From Vavraia culicis subsp. floridensis (lineage: Eukaryota; Microsporidia; Pleistophoridae): a stretch of 64,000 bases of DNA. Under the pieces are notes generated by a model. It was given only the letters and a program-made list of their open reading frames with translations, made no database searches and was not told the DNA's origin. This document shows positions 10,263-21,599 of this stretch, piece by piece (within the stretch, counting starts at the first letter, position 1; every line of letters starts with the position of its first letter). Where the stretch lies: the NCBI RefSeq assembly GCF_000192795.1, contig NW_007360614.1, positions 62,001 through 126,000 of the forward strand. The letters are read 5' to 3'. The translations under genes and the position numbers were made by a program.

Positions 10263-11510
10263 ATGCCGAAATACTACTACGGAAGAAGAAATCCTGTGGA
10301 AGAACAGGAATCGTTCGAGCACAGATATAATCCTCTCTCAACAAAAATGCTGCTGTATTCAACGGTAATGAGCTGTACATGTTCATTTTTTTTTGGTTTC
10401 CATACCACATCAATGGAAATACTGAAATCGCTATTTTTTGGAGAAGGAGAAACTGCGCCTTTCAAGATAGACGAAAACATGTGGGGAATGCTATCGTCCA
10501 TAATATTTTTAGGCGCTATCATGGGAAACATATTCATTGGATTTCTGAACATCAATCCCAAGATGTGCATGCTCATCAATGTTTTTATATTTTTTATCGG
10601 ACATATTCTGATCATGGAAACACTAAATTACTATGTGATGGTTTGTGGTCGGTTGGTAATTGGCATAGCGTGTGGCACGAGCTGTGCTACTGTGCCAGGC
10701 TATCTCAGCTATCTTGCGTCCAGGCATCAGCGCGGTATGGTTGGCTCGGCTCACCAGCTCTTCATCGTTATAGGTATTCTTGTTGGGCAGCTGTTTTCGT
10801 ACTTTGTTGAGGACCATCGGCTGATAAAGATATTTTACCGCGGCTTTATCCTATTTTACATAATCGCTCTTGTCCTTCTGACGGCAATCAAGAACGTGAG
10901 ACGAGTGACGACCGGTCAGTCGAAAAGCGTATTGGATCTTTTGAAATGCAGAGAGGCAAGAAAGTCTTTAACAATAGATATAGCGTTTCACATGGGACAG
11001 CAAGCCAGTGGGATAAATGCTATGATACTGTTCAGTAATGACATTTTGAAAAAAGCTATGAGCGATCAAAAACTAGGTACTATTTCGTTGGGTGTTTGTT
11101 CCATTATTTTTACGGTCGTTTCGATGTGTGTTGTCGACCGTTTTGGGCGCAAACCTATGGTACTCACCTCCACGTTTCTCGTCCTAATCGCCTTGCTCAT
11201 GTTAACAATTAATAGATGCGTTCTGCCATCCCTTTATATTTTCATTATTGGGTATGCTTTGGGTCTTGGGCCAATTGCGTGGTTTATCATTAACGAAATC
11301 TTTAGAGATGAGTACAAGAGAGCAGCAAATACTCTTTCCATGACGGTTAACTGGGTTACTGCGTTTACAGTGACTTTTTCATTTTCGTACCTGATCAGTT
11401 ATATGGGAAATTTGTGCTTTCTAATTTATTTTACGCTAATGGTAATTTTCTTCTTTATTGTGCTTCTTTCTTTCACAGAAACGAAAGGAAGACGATCAGA
11501 GTTCCAGTGA
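10263..11510 (+). CDS. MFS sugar porter (hexose transporter type)
   Basis: A 415-residue plasma-membrane permease of the Sugar Porter family, with about 12 hydrophobic helices. Family signatures visible: GRLVIGIACG in helix 4, the sugar-binding QQASGIN in helix 7 near residue 246, DRFGRKP after helix 8 and a C-terminal ETKGR. It would import host hexoses. Two features are reduced: the PESPR-type motif after helix 6 is not recognisable, and the central cytoplasmic loop (about residues 213-235) is much shorter than in fungal or animal members, which explains the small size. The start ATG lacks the CCC signal seen at most housekeeping genes in the window. Substrate cannot be read from the sequence. 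Confidence 0.88.
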   Translation: MPKYYYGRRNPVEEQESFEHRYNPLSTKMLLYSTVMSCTCSFFFGFHTTSMEILKSLFFGEGETAPFKIDENMWGMLSSIIFLGAIMGNIFIGFLNINPKMCMLINVFIFFIGHILIMETLNYYVMVCGRLVIGIACGTSCATVPGYLSYLASRHQRGMVGSAHQLFIVIGILVGQLFSYFVEDHRLIKIFYRGFILFYIIALVLLTAIKNVRRVTTGQSKSVLDLLKCREARKSLTIDIAFHMGQQASGINAMILFSNDILKKAMSDQKLGTISLGVCSIIFTVVSMCVVDRFGRKPMVLTSTFLVLIALLMLTINRCVLPSLYIFIIGYALGLGPIAWFIINEIFRDEYKRAANTLSMTVNWVTAFTVTFSFSYLISYMGNLCFLIYFTLMVIFFFIVLLSFTETKGRRSEFQ

Positions 11511-11877
11511 TACAACTAAATTTGTTGGCATAGGAGAATAGTCCACATTAAATACATTGATCAGCATCATTTCGCACTTGTTGTGCATTGTAACAAGATG
11601 AAAGCAAGGAAAAAGCTCTTAATTAAATGAACAAAGTCAAATACTCAAACACAAATTTCCAACAAATCTGCCAATTTTCTTGGTACAGAATTGCGTTTGA
11701 TAGTACCATAAAAAGAACATTTTTGTATACCACGCCGAATTGAGTAGTGGTTTCAAACTTTAAATGTTTAATACTTGATATTGTATCTGCTGCCGACTAT
11801 AAAGAATCATGCATTTTATGAAAGATACTTTACTATATTTTGAACGAAGGTGTAATTATTTTACCACTTTTAATGAC
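11511..11877. other. Convergent intergenic spacer
   Basis: Short AT-rich spacer between two genes that converge (sugar porter and LRR-like protein). Nothing recognisable besides AT-rich 3' end sequence. Confidence 0.5.
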
Positions 11878-14781
11878 TCATTTTGGTTCTTTGCAGATTT
11901 TTATTGAATCGGGATCATTGGGCTGGCACATTGTTTTCGCAGTGAGAACTTCAAAGGTTAAAGGATTGATCACAATCGAACTTTCCTCCGAAACAAGTGT
12001 ACAATATTTTAGAAAACGAAGGTCGATACGCCGTGATAACAAACGGACAAATGCGATAAATTCTTGTTTTTCTATCGTTGGCGATTTCAGATTAATCATT
12101 TCTTCTTTACACTCAATAAACAGTTCTTCCAGCTGTATTACGTCATCATGTACAATATAATCAGCTTTACACATCGGATCAAATTGAATTTTAAGTATCA
12201 TGAGAGATGGCAGCAAGAGACCGATATTTGGTAGTTGGAACAAAACTTTTGCAGAAAGTGATGCGATTTTAACGTTATTTGAATAGTTCCTTCGGCCATT
12301 ACAGGTATTATGTTCTGCACTTTCATAGAAAATGTGTGAACCAGAGACATCGAGTATTCTGAGGTCTATCGGCAAGCATTTAAAAAAATTGTAGGTAAGG
12401 CTTGCTGACCGGATCTTAAGTATTGCTAAATTTGATAAACTATTTACCAGGTCGTAATTGTTTGGTGTTATTGTAATAGATGTTAGTTCCAATTCGGTAA
12501 CGGAATCAATGAAATTTTCGGTGAAGATCTCACTTAAAATGAAATTCACCGCAAATTCTGATTTCTTATAAGCCGTTTTGAGATAGCAGTCCTCATGCGA
12601 TGGTAAATATTCGGGCACAGGATTCACACTTTTACCGAATATATTCTCAAATATGGTGCTCAAGTTTACATCACTACCTATGTCATCCGCTTCGTCTGAG
12701 TAATTAAATGTAAACTGCAGATGTTTTACCTGTTTAAAGCACTTAAGCTGAGATTTAACAACTTCCACATTCCCACAAATATTACGAAGATGAAGATGGT
12801 TGACAACTCGCGAGCCAACAAATCTAATGTCATTATCTTTGTATATAGAATAACATATAGTAATGTTCTCAAAGTATTCTGCATCGCTTATATTGAATGT
12901 CCCGCTACATCCACTGATCACAAGCCTTTTACATGCTTTATTCAACAATACTGACGCGTTTTCATCCACAACGACGTTCTCTAACACAACATATTCATAA
13001 TTATTAGGCAATATGATGTTCTGATCCAGTTGAATGTTGCGCAGCAAGATGTAAGATAGACTTATTTCTGAATTTTGAATGGGAAGCACTTTAACCGCCA
13101 TATTATATGTGAACAACTGTTTAAATCCTATGTAAGCCTCCAAATCGAAAAGACCTTGTGATCGTGATATTTGAATGCTTTGACCTGTATGCGGAAACAC
13201 GATGGTTGAGTCCGATAACAATTGAACACATTCAAACGTTGCCTCGTGTATATTCTCTGAAATGGTTATTGGCATCGCCATTTCCATGATTTTGGCATCA
13301 ATCAGTTCCAGAACGCCTCGATGAGTTACAGGCTCTTTATTGAATTTGAAAACAGAATTTTTAGAATCACCCAAAAACACTTCTTCAAATCCAACATAAC
13401 CATTCATTTCAATTTTTATTGGTTTTCTCGTCTTTACCGTGACATTCTCATAGTTCTTACCGAAGGAAAGTACGTCATTTGAGTCAATAGGACAGCAATC
13501 GATAGTGATAGATCGTATTTTTCCAGAAATTTTTGAGCAATCGCTTATATCGCAGTTGCTATATGACACATTTACGATATTACTTGGTGTCTCTTTGAAT
13601 AGGTTGTCTGTTTTATCCTCTGATAGATACATTTCAATATTGATTTGTTCCGGTATAGATTTGACAAAGTTGAGCGAGCATTTCCAACATATAATATCAT
13701 TTAGCATTTTCAGATGATTAAGGCATGTGAAATCAAACTTTTTCTTGAAATGAGCGAATTGTAGACCGATGCTGCCAATATTTCCGGCTAAAAGGAACCT
13801 GGATTGTGTTATTACGCTGAGCTTATGTGAAAGAATTTGGTTTTCAGATGTCAAATCTGGCATGACTGTATCTATTTCGTTGTTAATAGCGTAAATTTTG
13901 ACGGATTCTAGCAACTCTTTCGGTTCTTTGCAAAAAATTGAGTTCAGTGCATCTTGATTTTCTTTGAAACTATAGTAACTCATTTCAAGATGTTTAATTA
14001 GAAACTTTATGGTCAAGCGATTGATTGAAACAAAGAAAAAGACTTTTCCTGGGCATTTTTGGCCAGCATAGGCATATATTACACTATCACTGTCCTTTTG
14101 ACTCACCAATTTAAAACCAACTCGGGTGCTTAATATGTCGCTGAAGCTGTCTCTAGTGCGGTTTGTATTAAACACGACCGATGAAAGGAACCTTGTTTGT
14201 GGGCTATAGTGTGAGGATTCTGGGTTATTCACACAACCAATCAGCTCATGAACAAGATCGGGATTATTTTGCAAATGTGAACATATTGAGTGTGCGAGCA
14301 ATTCTGCCCTGTCCTTGTATGGTAGAATATCAGTAATGATGGTGCATATTTCGTCAGTTGTAAAAGTGGGAATATGATGCTGCGATAGTTTCATAATCTT
14401 CATGAAGAATGGCCTATGCAATGGAACCTTAATGACTTTGTATTTGATATTTTTATCCTTTTCAATCAGAATATAATATGGTTCATATTCAAGCTTTTTG
14501 AAGCCGAAAACATGACTGAAATAATACGATGTGCCATTGGCTAAAGTTTTCTTTTGGTCACTGGTGCCCTTCAAAGGATATATTCTCTCGAAATTCTTCA
14601 TAACGCACGTTAATATGCATTTATCCGCATCTTTTTCACACGCATTTAGGTATCTCACCATGCCCGTATCCTCTAGGTCATCAAGAACGATATAATCTTC
14701 GTTTAAGCCGTCGATGATTGTTTGAAACACCAGGATATACTTTAAGAGCTTCTCAGCATATTTTTGTAGAAGAAATAGCAT
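11878..14781 (-). CDS. Large leucine-rich-repeat-like protein
   Basis: 967 residues. No enzyme domain is visible. From about residue 300 to 900 there are many short, irregular beta-strand repeats with spaced Leu/Ile/Val and Asn (for example LEVLTAKTM, LRILDVSGSH, LTSITITPNN), typical of divergent leucine-rich repeats; the N-terminal 280 residues are a separate helical region. There is no clear signal peptide: the first residues (MLFLLQKYAEKLLKYIL) are hydrophobic but interrupted by charges. Families of large LRR-like proteins are expanded in some microsporidia, where they are thought to be involved in host contact; that role is inference here. The gene stands alone, with 1.7 kb upstream of it empty and no CCC/GGG start signal. 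Confidence 0.7.
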   Translation of the reverse strand: MLFLLQKYAEKLLKYILVFQTIIDGLNEDYIVLDDLEDTGMVRYLNACEKDADKCILTCVMKNFERIYPLKGTSDQKKTLANGTSYYFSHVFGFKKLEYEPYYILIEKDKNIKYKVIKVPLHRPFFMKIMKLSQHHIPTFTTDEICTIITDILPYKDRAELLAHSICSHLQNNPDLVHELIGCVNNPESSHYSPQTRFLSSVVFNTNRTRDSFSDILSTRVGFKLVSQKDSDSVIYAYAGQKCPGKVFFFVSINRLTIKFLIKHLEMSYYSFKENQDALNSIFCKEPKELLESVKIYAINNEIDTVMPDLTSENQILSHKLSVITQSRFLLAGNIGSIGLQFAHFKKKFDFTCLNHLKMLNDIICWKCSLNFVKSIPEQINIEMYLSEDKTDNLFKETPSNIVNVSYSNCDISDCSKISGKIRSITIDCCPIDSNDVLSFGKNYENVTVKTRKPIKIEMNGYVGFEEVFLGDSKNSVFKFNKEPVTHRGVLELIDAKIMEMAMPITISENIHEATFECVQLLSDSTIVFPHTGQSIQISRSQGLFDLEAYIGFKQLFTYNMAVKVLPIQNSEISLSYILLRNIQLDQNIILPNNYEYVVLENVVVDENASVLLNKACKRLVISGCSGTFNISDAEYFENITICYSIYKDNDIRFVGSRVVNHLHLRNICGNVEVVKSQLKCFKQVKHLQFTFNYSDEADDIGSDVNLSTIFENIFGKSVNPVPEYLPSHEDCYLKTAYKKSEFAVNFILSEIFTENFIDSVTELELTSITITPNNYDLVNSLSNLAILKIRSASLTYNFFKCLPIDLRILDVSGSHIFYESAEHNTCNGRRNYSNNVKIASLSAKVLFQLPNIGLLLPSLMILKIQFDPMCKADYIVHDDVIQLEELFIECKEEMINLKSPTIEKQEFIAFVRLLSRRIDLRFLKYCTLVSEESSIVINPLTFEVLTAKTMCQPNDPDSIKICKEPK

Positions 14782-16544
14782 GTGTATGAGTCAATGTTGA
14801 TCATTTATAGTTTCATAATTAGCTTTATTTCAGTTCCTTCTTATAGAGCTTAATATTTAATTGAACAGTTTACGATATAAATCGAAGCTATCACAGTAAT
14901 CACTTGGTAGAAGAAGCAACAAGCAACATATCTATGACCATGAGAAGAGAATAAATCACATGAGCACTAACAAAGTACCATAATTTTGAAGATTTATGAG
15001 CAAAATGATTATCAAAATAAATTTAACTGATAATGGCTTATTGGATATAAGAATGGCATATGAGCATGCATGTGGTAAAATTGTGATTGTATCCATCATT
15101 AAATATCGAATAGATAATTACTTGGGGATATAGCAAGTGTATGGCCGAGACATGCAGTCATACGGTGGTGATTTTCGTGATAGTGCTATGACTAAGCTAG
15201 GAAAAAGTTCTTGCCCAGTATTACACGTTCATAAGAAGCGAAAGAAACTACAACAAGTTTCAACAATAATGTTAGGATAAAAACGTGATTTGCCACTAAT
15301 CAAGTATTGATCAGCACTACTGCCCTGAATAAATTATAAAAATTAGCCATTATTTGAATAAATGATAATTTGCAGGTCATTTGATGTAATATTCCTTTAA
15401 ATGATAGTAAAGGAATAAAGCGCGTATAAAGACTAGAATAGGTGATGTTGTGAATAAAAATGATCAAGGAGTTAAAGCAAGTGAACATGCTATTAAAGTA
15501 CTTAGTTTACCACTTTTAGTTAATAACTAGTCGAAATATATTTTTGGTCTCGATATTGTTCATAAGAACTGCACAAGAAACACATTTATCACGCAGAAAC
15601 TTGTATTAAAATTTATTTTTGTTCCACATATCGTTCAAAACATTACCTAAAATGTCTTGTTTAGCATTCTCGAAATGTATTTTATACACAATATTTGAGC
15701 CAAGTTTTGATCTAGAACATCTTGTACACATCTCATCACATTTGACTGCCATGCTAAGTACTATAAAACGTTAATTTTATTCTAGCGATAGTTAAGCACC
15801 GGGTCGGTCACGTTCGATAAACCATACAATATAGTTAAAAATTACTTCAGCTGAGTTTAACAGGCACGATATCCGATTTTATTAAAGATTCTTTGGTCAA
15901 CGGATGTTTCTACCATAAATATGTTTAAATAAGTTTTTGTATTCCGAAACTGTTAATAGAGTTAAAAATACGATTTAGTTACACCTATTGTATTAAACAG
16001 AACAATTACATTCATTTATATCATGGTTATGATACAATACGCAAACATTGATCAACCAAAATTTGTTTTACCATTTCCGTTGCATCGTATAAATGAGTGC
16101 ATCGGCACTATCACATGATGAAATGAGATTTTATTACATCTCTGTTGTATTAACTTCAGACAACAGCTTTGCATACGTTTGAATGCTTATGTAACTTTTA
16201 TAGCGATGAATAGCAACAGGAGCTACTTACTTCAACTATACCCCTCCAATGAAAATAACCGACAATAACACGAGATGCAACAGTTAAAACAGTTGAGCAT
16301 GCTTAACTATGCTGTTTATTAGGGGGATTCTCATGTTTACAACAGCTTTATAAATTTCTATAAGCGTATGCTTACATATAAATTAATATTTCACTCGTTA
16401 TTTACAGCCATGTAACATATTTGGTACCTAATATAAGAGCTCGTAGACAACAGTGCAATGCTAGCATCTCGGTAAGGGCAGCAACCTGACTTGTTGTAAA
16501 GCTATGGGCTAAACATCATTTAATACGTACAAAGTGGTCCCCTC
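14782..16544. other. Long intergenic region, no gene seen
   Basis: 1.76 kb of AT-rich sequence. All frames are short. I looked for pol, integrase and transposase motifs and for tRNA T-loops and found none I could defend. The final bases (16539-16542, CCCC) belong to the next gene's start signal. Confidence 0.5.
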
Positions 16545-17003
16545 ATGATAAATAACAAATTTTACGTAGCATTTTTGGAAGAAACTGTTCAAAAACACGA
16601 TTATAACTGTGAGTTGATAGGACTGGCCTTGGCACGCCTTTTTCCAAATCCATACGGCAAGGACGGTGCATTCGACCTTGACAAATACTTTCTGGTCACG
16701 ATATGGAAATTGTTAACTTGTGAAGAGATCTTTGAGCTTAAGATGGAAGATGGAATGTGTGTCATTGGATCACATGTTCCTCCTCTTTACGAGTCGTTGC
16801 GATACGACCCGGATAAATACTTGCAAAGGTTGAGCAGGATATTTTCAATGTACAAAGACATCATACAGGGTTACCTACGAGGCTACAAAATTAATGCTTA
16901 CGTGGAAATAAACCACAATAATTTTCTATATCTTAAGGTAAAACGAGCTGGTGGTAATGAATCGGTAATCACATCGATAGACGAACGTGTACAGGACCCA
17001 TGA
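16545..17003 (+). CDS. Protein of unknown function (152 aa)
   Basis: 152 residues, not recognised. It is a soluble alpha/beta-looking protein with a hydrophobic patch at about 38-50 (FDLDKYFLVTIWKLL) and no signal peptide or membrane span. The start is convincing: the ATG follows GGTCCCCTC, the CCC-type signal typical of housekeeping genes in this window. It converges with the DRG GTPase gene 85 bases downstream. I could not assign a family. Confidence 0.65.
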   Translation: MINNKFYVAFLEETVQKHDYNCELIGLALARLFPNPYGKDGAFDLDKYFLVTIWKLLTCEEIFELKMEDGMCVIGSHVPPLYESLRYDPDKYLQRLSRIFSMYKDIIQGYLRGYKINAYVEINHNNFLYLKVKRAGGNESVITSIDERVQDP

Positions 17004-17088
17004 GGACCAAGAAAGTGCAATAAAAATTTCATTCTAGCCACAAACACACAAATTTAATATTTCATTGGTATAAATCTATCGCATAGAC

Positions 17089-18153
17089 TTAATTTATGTA
17101 AATCTGTACGACATCCTCGTCAGAGAGAACATGGCCCAGCCCTACACGCTGTGGCAGATGCTTGACACTTCTGCCCCACACCAAGCAGCTTTTAAACTTC
17201 TTGATGAAGTCTTTGTGTATTTTTTTACACAAATCCGAGATTTTTCCATCTTTCCTTATGATCACGGGCGTATCCAAGTCGGGGAACTCGCCCTTCTTTT
17301 TTGTGTAAATTCTTTTGAGCGACAGTGTACGCCATATTACGTCTTTCAAGGTGTCAAAATTCCATCCCTTTTCTGAACTGATCGATACGCCATCAATTCT
17401 CTTTATTTCCTCAAGACTGAGATTATCAACCTTGTTGTACACAAAGATACAATCCATGTAAACTGCCCGCTTCGTAATTGCATCAATCATATCCTCATCG
17501 GTTATCCTGTCCTGTATTGTCACCAAGCAATTATTAATCTTGAACTCCTTCAAAATAAATTTTATCATTTCCTCGTTGTTTTTTTCCAGCGAATTTATGT
17601 TAATGCCACCAGCTGTTGTTTGATTTATACTTATTCGTGGTTTTGTTCTGTTAATACGTATGCCCATTTCATTGAGTTCGTTTACGAGCAGCTCCTTTTC
17701 CTCTTCCTTGGTCAGGATCATAACGATGAGATTGCATGTCCTGGCCACGCTTATGACTTGTTTGCCCCTTCCTTTGTTGCTAGCTGCGCCTGTAATGATG
17801 CCAGGAAGGTCCAGAAGCTGTATGATGCTTTCTTCGATACGAAGCTGACCCGCAATCACGTCAACCGTGGTGAACTCGTGCTCAGCAATTTTGCTCTGCG
17901 TATTGGTAATTTTGCTGAACAGCGTGGACTTTCCCACGCTTGGAAATCCTATGAGCGCGACACGGGCATCTCCGCTACGGATTACATCAAATGTGTCTCT
18001 GGGCGCAACCGTTTTGCCCTTCTTTTCGTCCATACTAAGTTTCAACCGACTGATACGAGCCTTCAAATGACCGATATGTCGTTCAGTTGCCTTGTTTTTT
18101 TGTGTGCGTGCTATTTCTTCTTCAATTTCAGTAATTTTGTCTTGGATGCTCAT
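17089..18153 (-). CDS. RBG1: DRG-family GTPase (Rbg1/DRG1-like)
   Basis: 354 residues of an Obg-related translation-associated GTPase. An N-terminal helical hairpin (1-45) precedes the G domain: G1 GFPSVGKST at 69-77, switch threonines in EFTTVDV, G3 DLPG at 115-118 and G4 NKVD. The C-terminal TGS domain covers about 285-354, ending GLGHVLSDEDVVQI as in DRG proteins. Family members bind DFRP partners and associate with ribosomes. Length is close to the usual 365. On the minus strand the ATG follows AACCC directly. DRG1 versus DRG2 is judged from overall resemblance and is less certain than the family. Confidence 0.9.
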   Translation of the reverse strand: MSIQDKITEIEEEIARTQKNKATERHIGHLKARISRLKLSMDEKKGKTVAPRDTFDVIRSGDARVALIGFPSVGKSTLFSKITNTQSKIAEHEFTTVDVIAGQLRIEESIIQLLDLPGIITGAASNKGRGKQVISVARTCNLIVMILTKEEEKELLVNELNEMGIRINRTKPRISINQTTAGGININSLEKNNEEMIKFILKEFKINNCLVTIQDRITDEDMIDAITKRAVYMDCIFVYNKVDNLSLEEIKRIDGVSISSEKGWNFDTLKDVIWRTLSLKRIYTKKKGEFPDLDTPVIIRKDGKISDLCKKIHKDFIKKFKSCLVWGRSVKHLPQRVGLGHVLSDEDVVQIYIN

Positions 18154-19315
18154 GGGTTCGCAATAAGCTGCAAGTAAATCAGCCGATGTCGTGAGAACAA
18201 GAAATTTTTAAGCAACCGCTTACAAGAACCAAAAACAAACTCGTACAACAGAAACGAGGTGAATAACGGTGCTTAAAATTTGTATAATAGACGCAATCAT
18301 TAATGTAATCCAAAAGCAGTGAACGTTCAAACAAGCAACGTGCACATTGCTTTGAATACTTAGGCTAAAGCAATTTTATACATGACAGTATCACTAACAT
18401 GCAGTACTTCGTTAACAATTAGTAAATTAGTACGCCATAGCACATTATTTTTCTTTTATATCGTATAAATTGCACTCGCTGAACACAATGAAAAGTCCAG
18501 AACAATAATGAATTTTCCTGGTATTTCTCAGCCATAGTAGTGTATAATAAGCTATAACGTAGAACTGCTGCTCGTATTCTTTCGTTGTGGTAAAATAAAA
18601 GCATCAAGTATCTGAGCTGTTAAATTTGTGTTATATCAATTTTTTACTGGAGAGAACAACTAAACTGCCTACAAAACCAATTTTTGTACGTATTTTGGTA
18701 TCAAAGAGTACGAGCTTGATCAAATTACAACATGGTGCTATCTTGTCAATAATACAGATGCGTGTGAAAAACTTGTCAGGTATTGTTCCGATGGCACAAA
18801 CTTACTTGCTCGTTGATCATGCATTGTTGCAAGGAAATCATCGTAAATGTTTGTTCGTGCAAAGAATTGTCAAACTGCTGCACATCTCAAGGTCATTTAT
18901 CTAACGCGTTTCACGAACATGAAGAAGCACGGCAACATTCAATGAACAAAGAAATAAAACACCTAGGCAATACAGAGCCATGATTTTTTTCTTAGCTGAA
19001 TAACCATTGAAATAATTACGTGTTGACTTGGAACAAACAGATCAACAACTCTTGTACGTTCCAGAATTTCCACTAACCTTTAAAAATTGTGTTAAGAACT
19101 GATGCATTGTTCTATACCTTGATCATGTTACGGTTTGCCCACAATATTAACCTAAGCGATTTCTTGGTCCATATGAAACAGAAAATGGTAGTGGTAGAAT
19201 TGCTAAATCTATTCACATTTCCACAACCAAATACATTCATCAACGTTTTAAAAAGGCGTACGGGACGAAACCTACGGTTTTTCCTGAACTCATTTTTTAC
19301 ACCTACCCCTGGTAA
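18154..19315. other. Divergent intergenic region
   Basis: Separates the DRG GTPase from Mcm7. Open frames at 18626-18904 and 18783-18983 overlap in different registers; a third frame in the same place contains Cys/Trp-rich text, so a decayed mobile element is possible, but I could not identify one. The Mcm7 start signal CCCC is at 19306-19309. Confidence 0.4.
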
Positions 19316-21412
19316 ATGTCGAGCGAACTGAAACGAGAAAAGATCGAAATCGACTATTACGCCGACAAGTCCATATTATCATCATTCATACACTTCTTCA
19401 CAGACAATAACAACGAACCGAAATATCTGAACATGGTATCTCGAAAGAAAATATCACTGGATCTGAACGACATTGCCATACACGACCATATGCTCATGCA
19501 AAGACTGAAAAACAACTTTGCAACGTATTTAAGAATGCTGTACGAGATAATCGATGGTGTTAACACGCCAAGCGATGTGGCGATGATCCATCGACTCGAA
19601 CGTATGAAGGAGAAATATCCTGGTGTGGACGCGACAAAGATATTTCCGCCGTCTTTAATGCGTGATTACCTGTTTAGGATAGTGCCACACACACAGTACA
19701 CGCTGGGCATCAGAATGCTGCGCAGTGATAAAATCGGTCATTTCATCACCACACGTGGTATCGTAACAAAGGTGTCACACACACGACCATCTATAAAGGT
19801 GGCCGTATACGTCTGCGATTCGTGCGGTTCTGAAACGTACCAACAGATTAACAACCAGGAATTCAGCCTGCTTGCCGTGTGCCAAAGCGAGAAGTGCAAA
19901 ACCATGAAAATCAGAGGCACACTGTCGCTGATCACTCGGGTATCTAAGTTCGAGCCATTCGTGAGCATTTGCCTGCAGGAGATGCAGGGTGACACGCCTG
20001 AAGGGTGCATTCCTAGAGTGGTAAACATCGAGATGAAAGAGGCCGATGTGCGCCCTGGGGACTGTATCTATGTGTGTGGTGTGCTCATGGCCAGGCAGGT
20101 CTTCGGCCTAATGAATGAAATCTATCTGGAAGGATTCGGCATCGCTGAATGCAAAACCAAAGGAACTGATGAATTGATGCTGGACGAAGTAGTCGATGAT
20201 CAGATTGGTGACGAGAATCAAATACCCGATGAGATTAAGTGGGATGGCGATATAAACGAGGCAGACCGAGCAAATTTCACCGTACAGAACTTGGTGGCTT
20301 CCTTTGCACCGCATATTTACGGCATGCACGATGTCAAAAAGATCCTGCTCCTGATGCTTATCGGCTCACCAAGCATACAAAAATCGGATGGGATGAGAAT
20401 ACGCGGTGATCTGAACGTGATGTTGATGGGCGACCCGGGTATCGCCAAGAGTGAACTTCTCAAGTACTGCATGGGCCTTTCCAAGCGAGGTGTGTACACA
20501 GCTGGCAGGGGAAGTAGTGGTGTTGGGCTGACTGCAAGTGTTCTGAGAGACCCTTTCACCAAGGAGTTTGTGTTGGAGGCAGGAGCTCTCGTCCTGAGCG
20601 ACAAAGGAATCTGCTGTCTGGACGAGATGGATAAAATGGACGAGAATGACCGCTTGAGTCTGCACGAGGTGCTCGAACAACAGAGTATAAGCATAAATAA
20701 GGCGGGTATAAATGTGCGGTTGAATGCGCGTTGTTGCGTTCTTGGTGCTGCAAACTTCAAAAGAGGATTTTACGATGAGAAAAAAAGCTTGGAACACAAC
20801 ACAGGACTGCCTGTGTCCCTAATAAGCCGTTTTGACGTGATTGTCATTCTAAGAGATGATAGGGATGAAAATAAAGATAGAGAGTTGGCCGATTATGTGG
20901 CACGGCAGCATCTTAAGGAGAGCGATACGAATGACCATAGCGCGGCGTTGAGTCAAACTGACTTAAAGAACTTCGTACAAAAGGCGAAGACCTTGAATCC
21001 ACGTATACCTTCTCATTTGAACGATCGTATTGTGAACGCGTATACGGATGCCCGAGACAAGTATGAGCGGCTCACACCGCGCTTTCTTTTATCGCTCATC
21101 AGATTGTGCATGGCACACGCCCGGCTGCGCCTGTCTGACGAGGTGAATGAGGGGGATGTTGAAGAAAGTGCTAGGCTGTTGGAGGTGAGTAAACTACATA
21201 AGACCAAAGAGAAAAAGAAAGAAGTTTCGTCAAAATACCAAATTTACAATCAAATAATGAAAATGAAGGCAGATAGGACACGTCCACTCCGGTTAGAAGA
21301 CCTGGTACGGAACATAAATTACGATGAGCAAACGATTTTAAATGTGATCAAGGAATTTGAGGAAAATGGTATTTGGGTGGTTGAAGATGGCGAATTGCAG
21401 ATATTTGATTAA
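19316..21412 (+). CDS. MCM7: DNA replication licensing factor Mcm7
   Basis: 698 residues; subunit of the MCM2-7 replicative helicase, nuclear. The N-terminal zinc ribbon shows CDSCG...CQSEKC at about 170-200, with the ETYQ following the first pair as in Mcm7. The OB region contains RPGDCIYVCGVL. In the AAA+ domain Walker A is GDPGIAKS starting near residue 372, the GRGSSGVGLTA sensor-type strand follows, Walker B is LDEMDKM, and the arginine finger is SRFD near 505. A C-terminal winged helix ends the protein. IRGDLNVMLMGDPG and the zinc ribbon favour Mcm7 over other MCMs. The start ATG lies seven bases after CCCC. Confidence 0.93.
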   Translation: MSSELKREKIEIDYYADKSILSSFIHFFTDNNNEPKYLNMVSRKKISLDLNDIAIHDHMLMQRLKNNFATYLRMLYEIIDGVNTPSDVAMIHRLERMKEKYPGVDATKIFPPSLMRDYLFRIVPHTQYTLGIRMLRSDKIGHFITTRGIVTKVSHTRPSIKVAVYVCDSCGSETYQQINNQEFSLLAVCQSEKCKTMKIRGTLSLITRVSKFEPFVSICLQEMQGDTPEGCIPRVVNIEMKEADVRPGDCIYVCGVLMARQVFGLMNEIYLEGFGIAECKTKGTDELMLDEVVDDQIGDENQIPDEIKWDGDINEADRANFTVQNLVASFAPHIYGMHDVKKILLLMLIGSPSIQKSDGMRIRGDLNVMLMGDPGIAKSELLKYCMGLSKRGVYTAGRGSSGVGLTASVLRDPFTKEFVLEAGALVLSDKGICCLDEMDKMDENDRLSLHEVLEQQSISINKAGINVRLNARCCVLGAANFKRGFYDEKKSLEHNTGLPVSLISRFDVIVILRDDRDENKDRELADYVARQHLKESDTNDHSAALSQTDLKNFVQKAKTLNPRIPSHLNDRIVNAYTDARDKYERLTPRFLLSLIRLCMAHARLRLSDEVNEGDVEESARLLEVSKLHKTKEKKKEVSSKYQIYNQIMKMKADRTRPLRLEDLVRNINYDEQTILNVIKEFEENGIWVVEDGELQIFD

Positions 21413-21599
21413 AAGTAATTTATTTCAGGTGTGTTGATGGCTGTGTTATTGTTTTTTTAGTTTTCTGCTTCGTGAATTACGGATCGCTTTACAAATTCGC
21501 TCGGTTCATGAGCACCATTTCATGTGTACGTTACAGTTATTCATCAGTATTTGGTATGGAAATGTGATATTAAATACCTGGTTGCTTTCCTGCATTTAC

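Noticed and set aside
19089..19331. 80-codon frame before Mcm7.
   Set aside because: Overlaps the Mcm7 start and its promoter signal in another frame.
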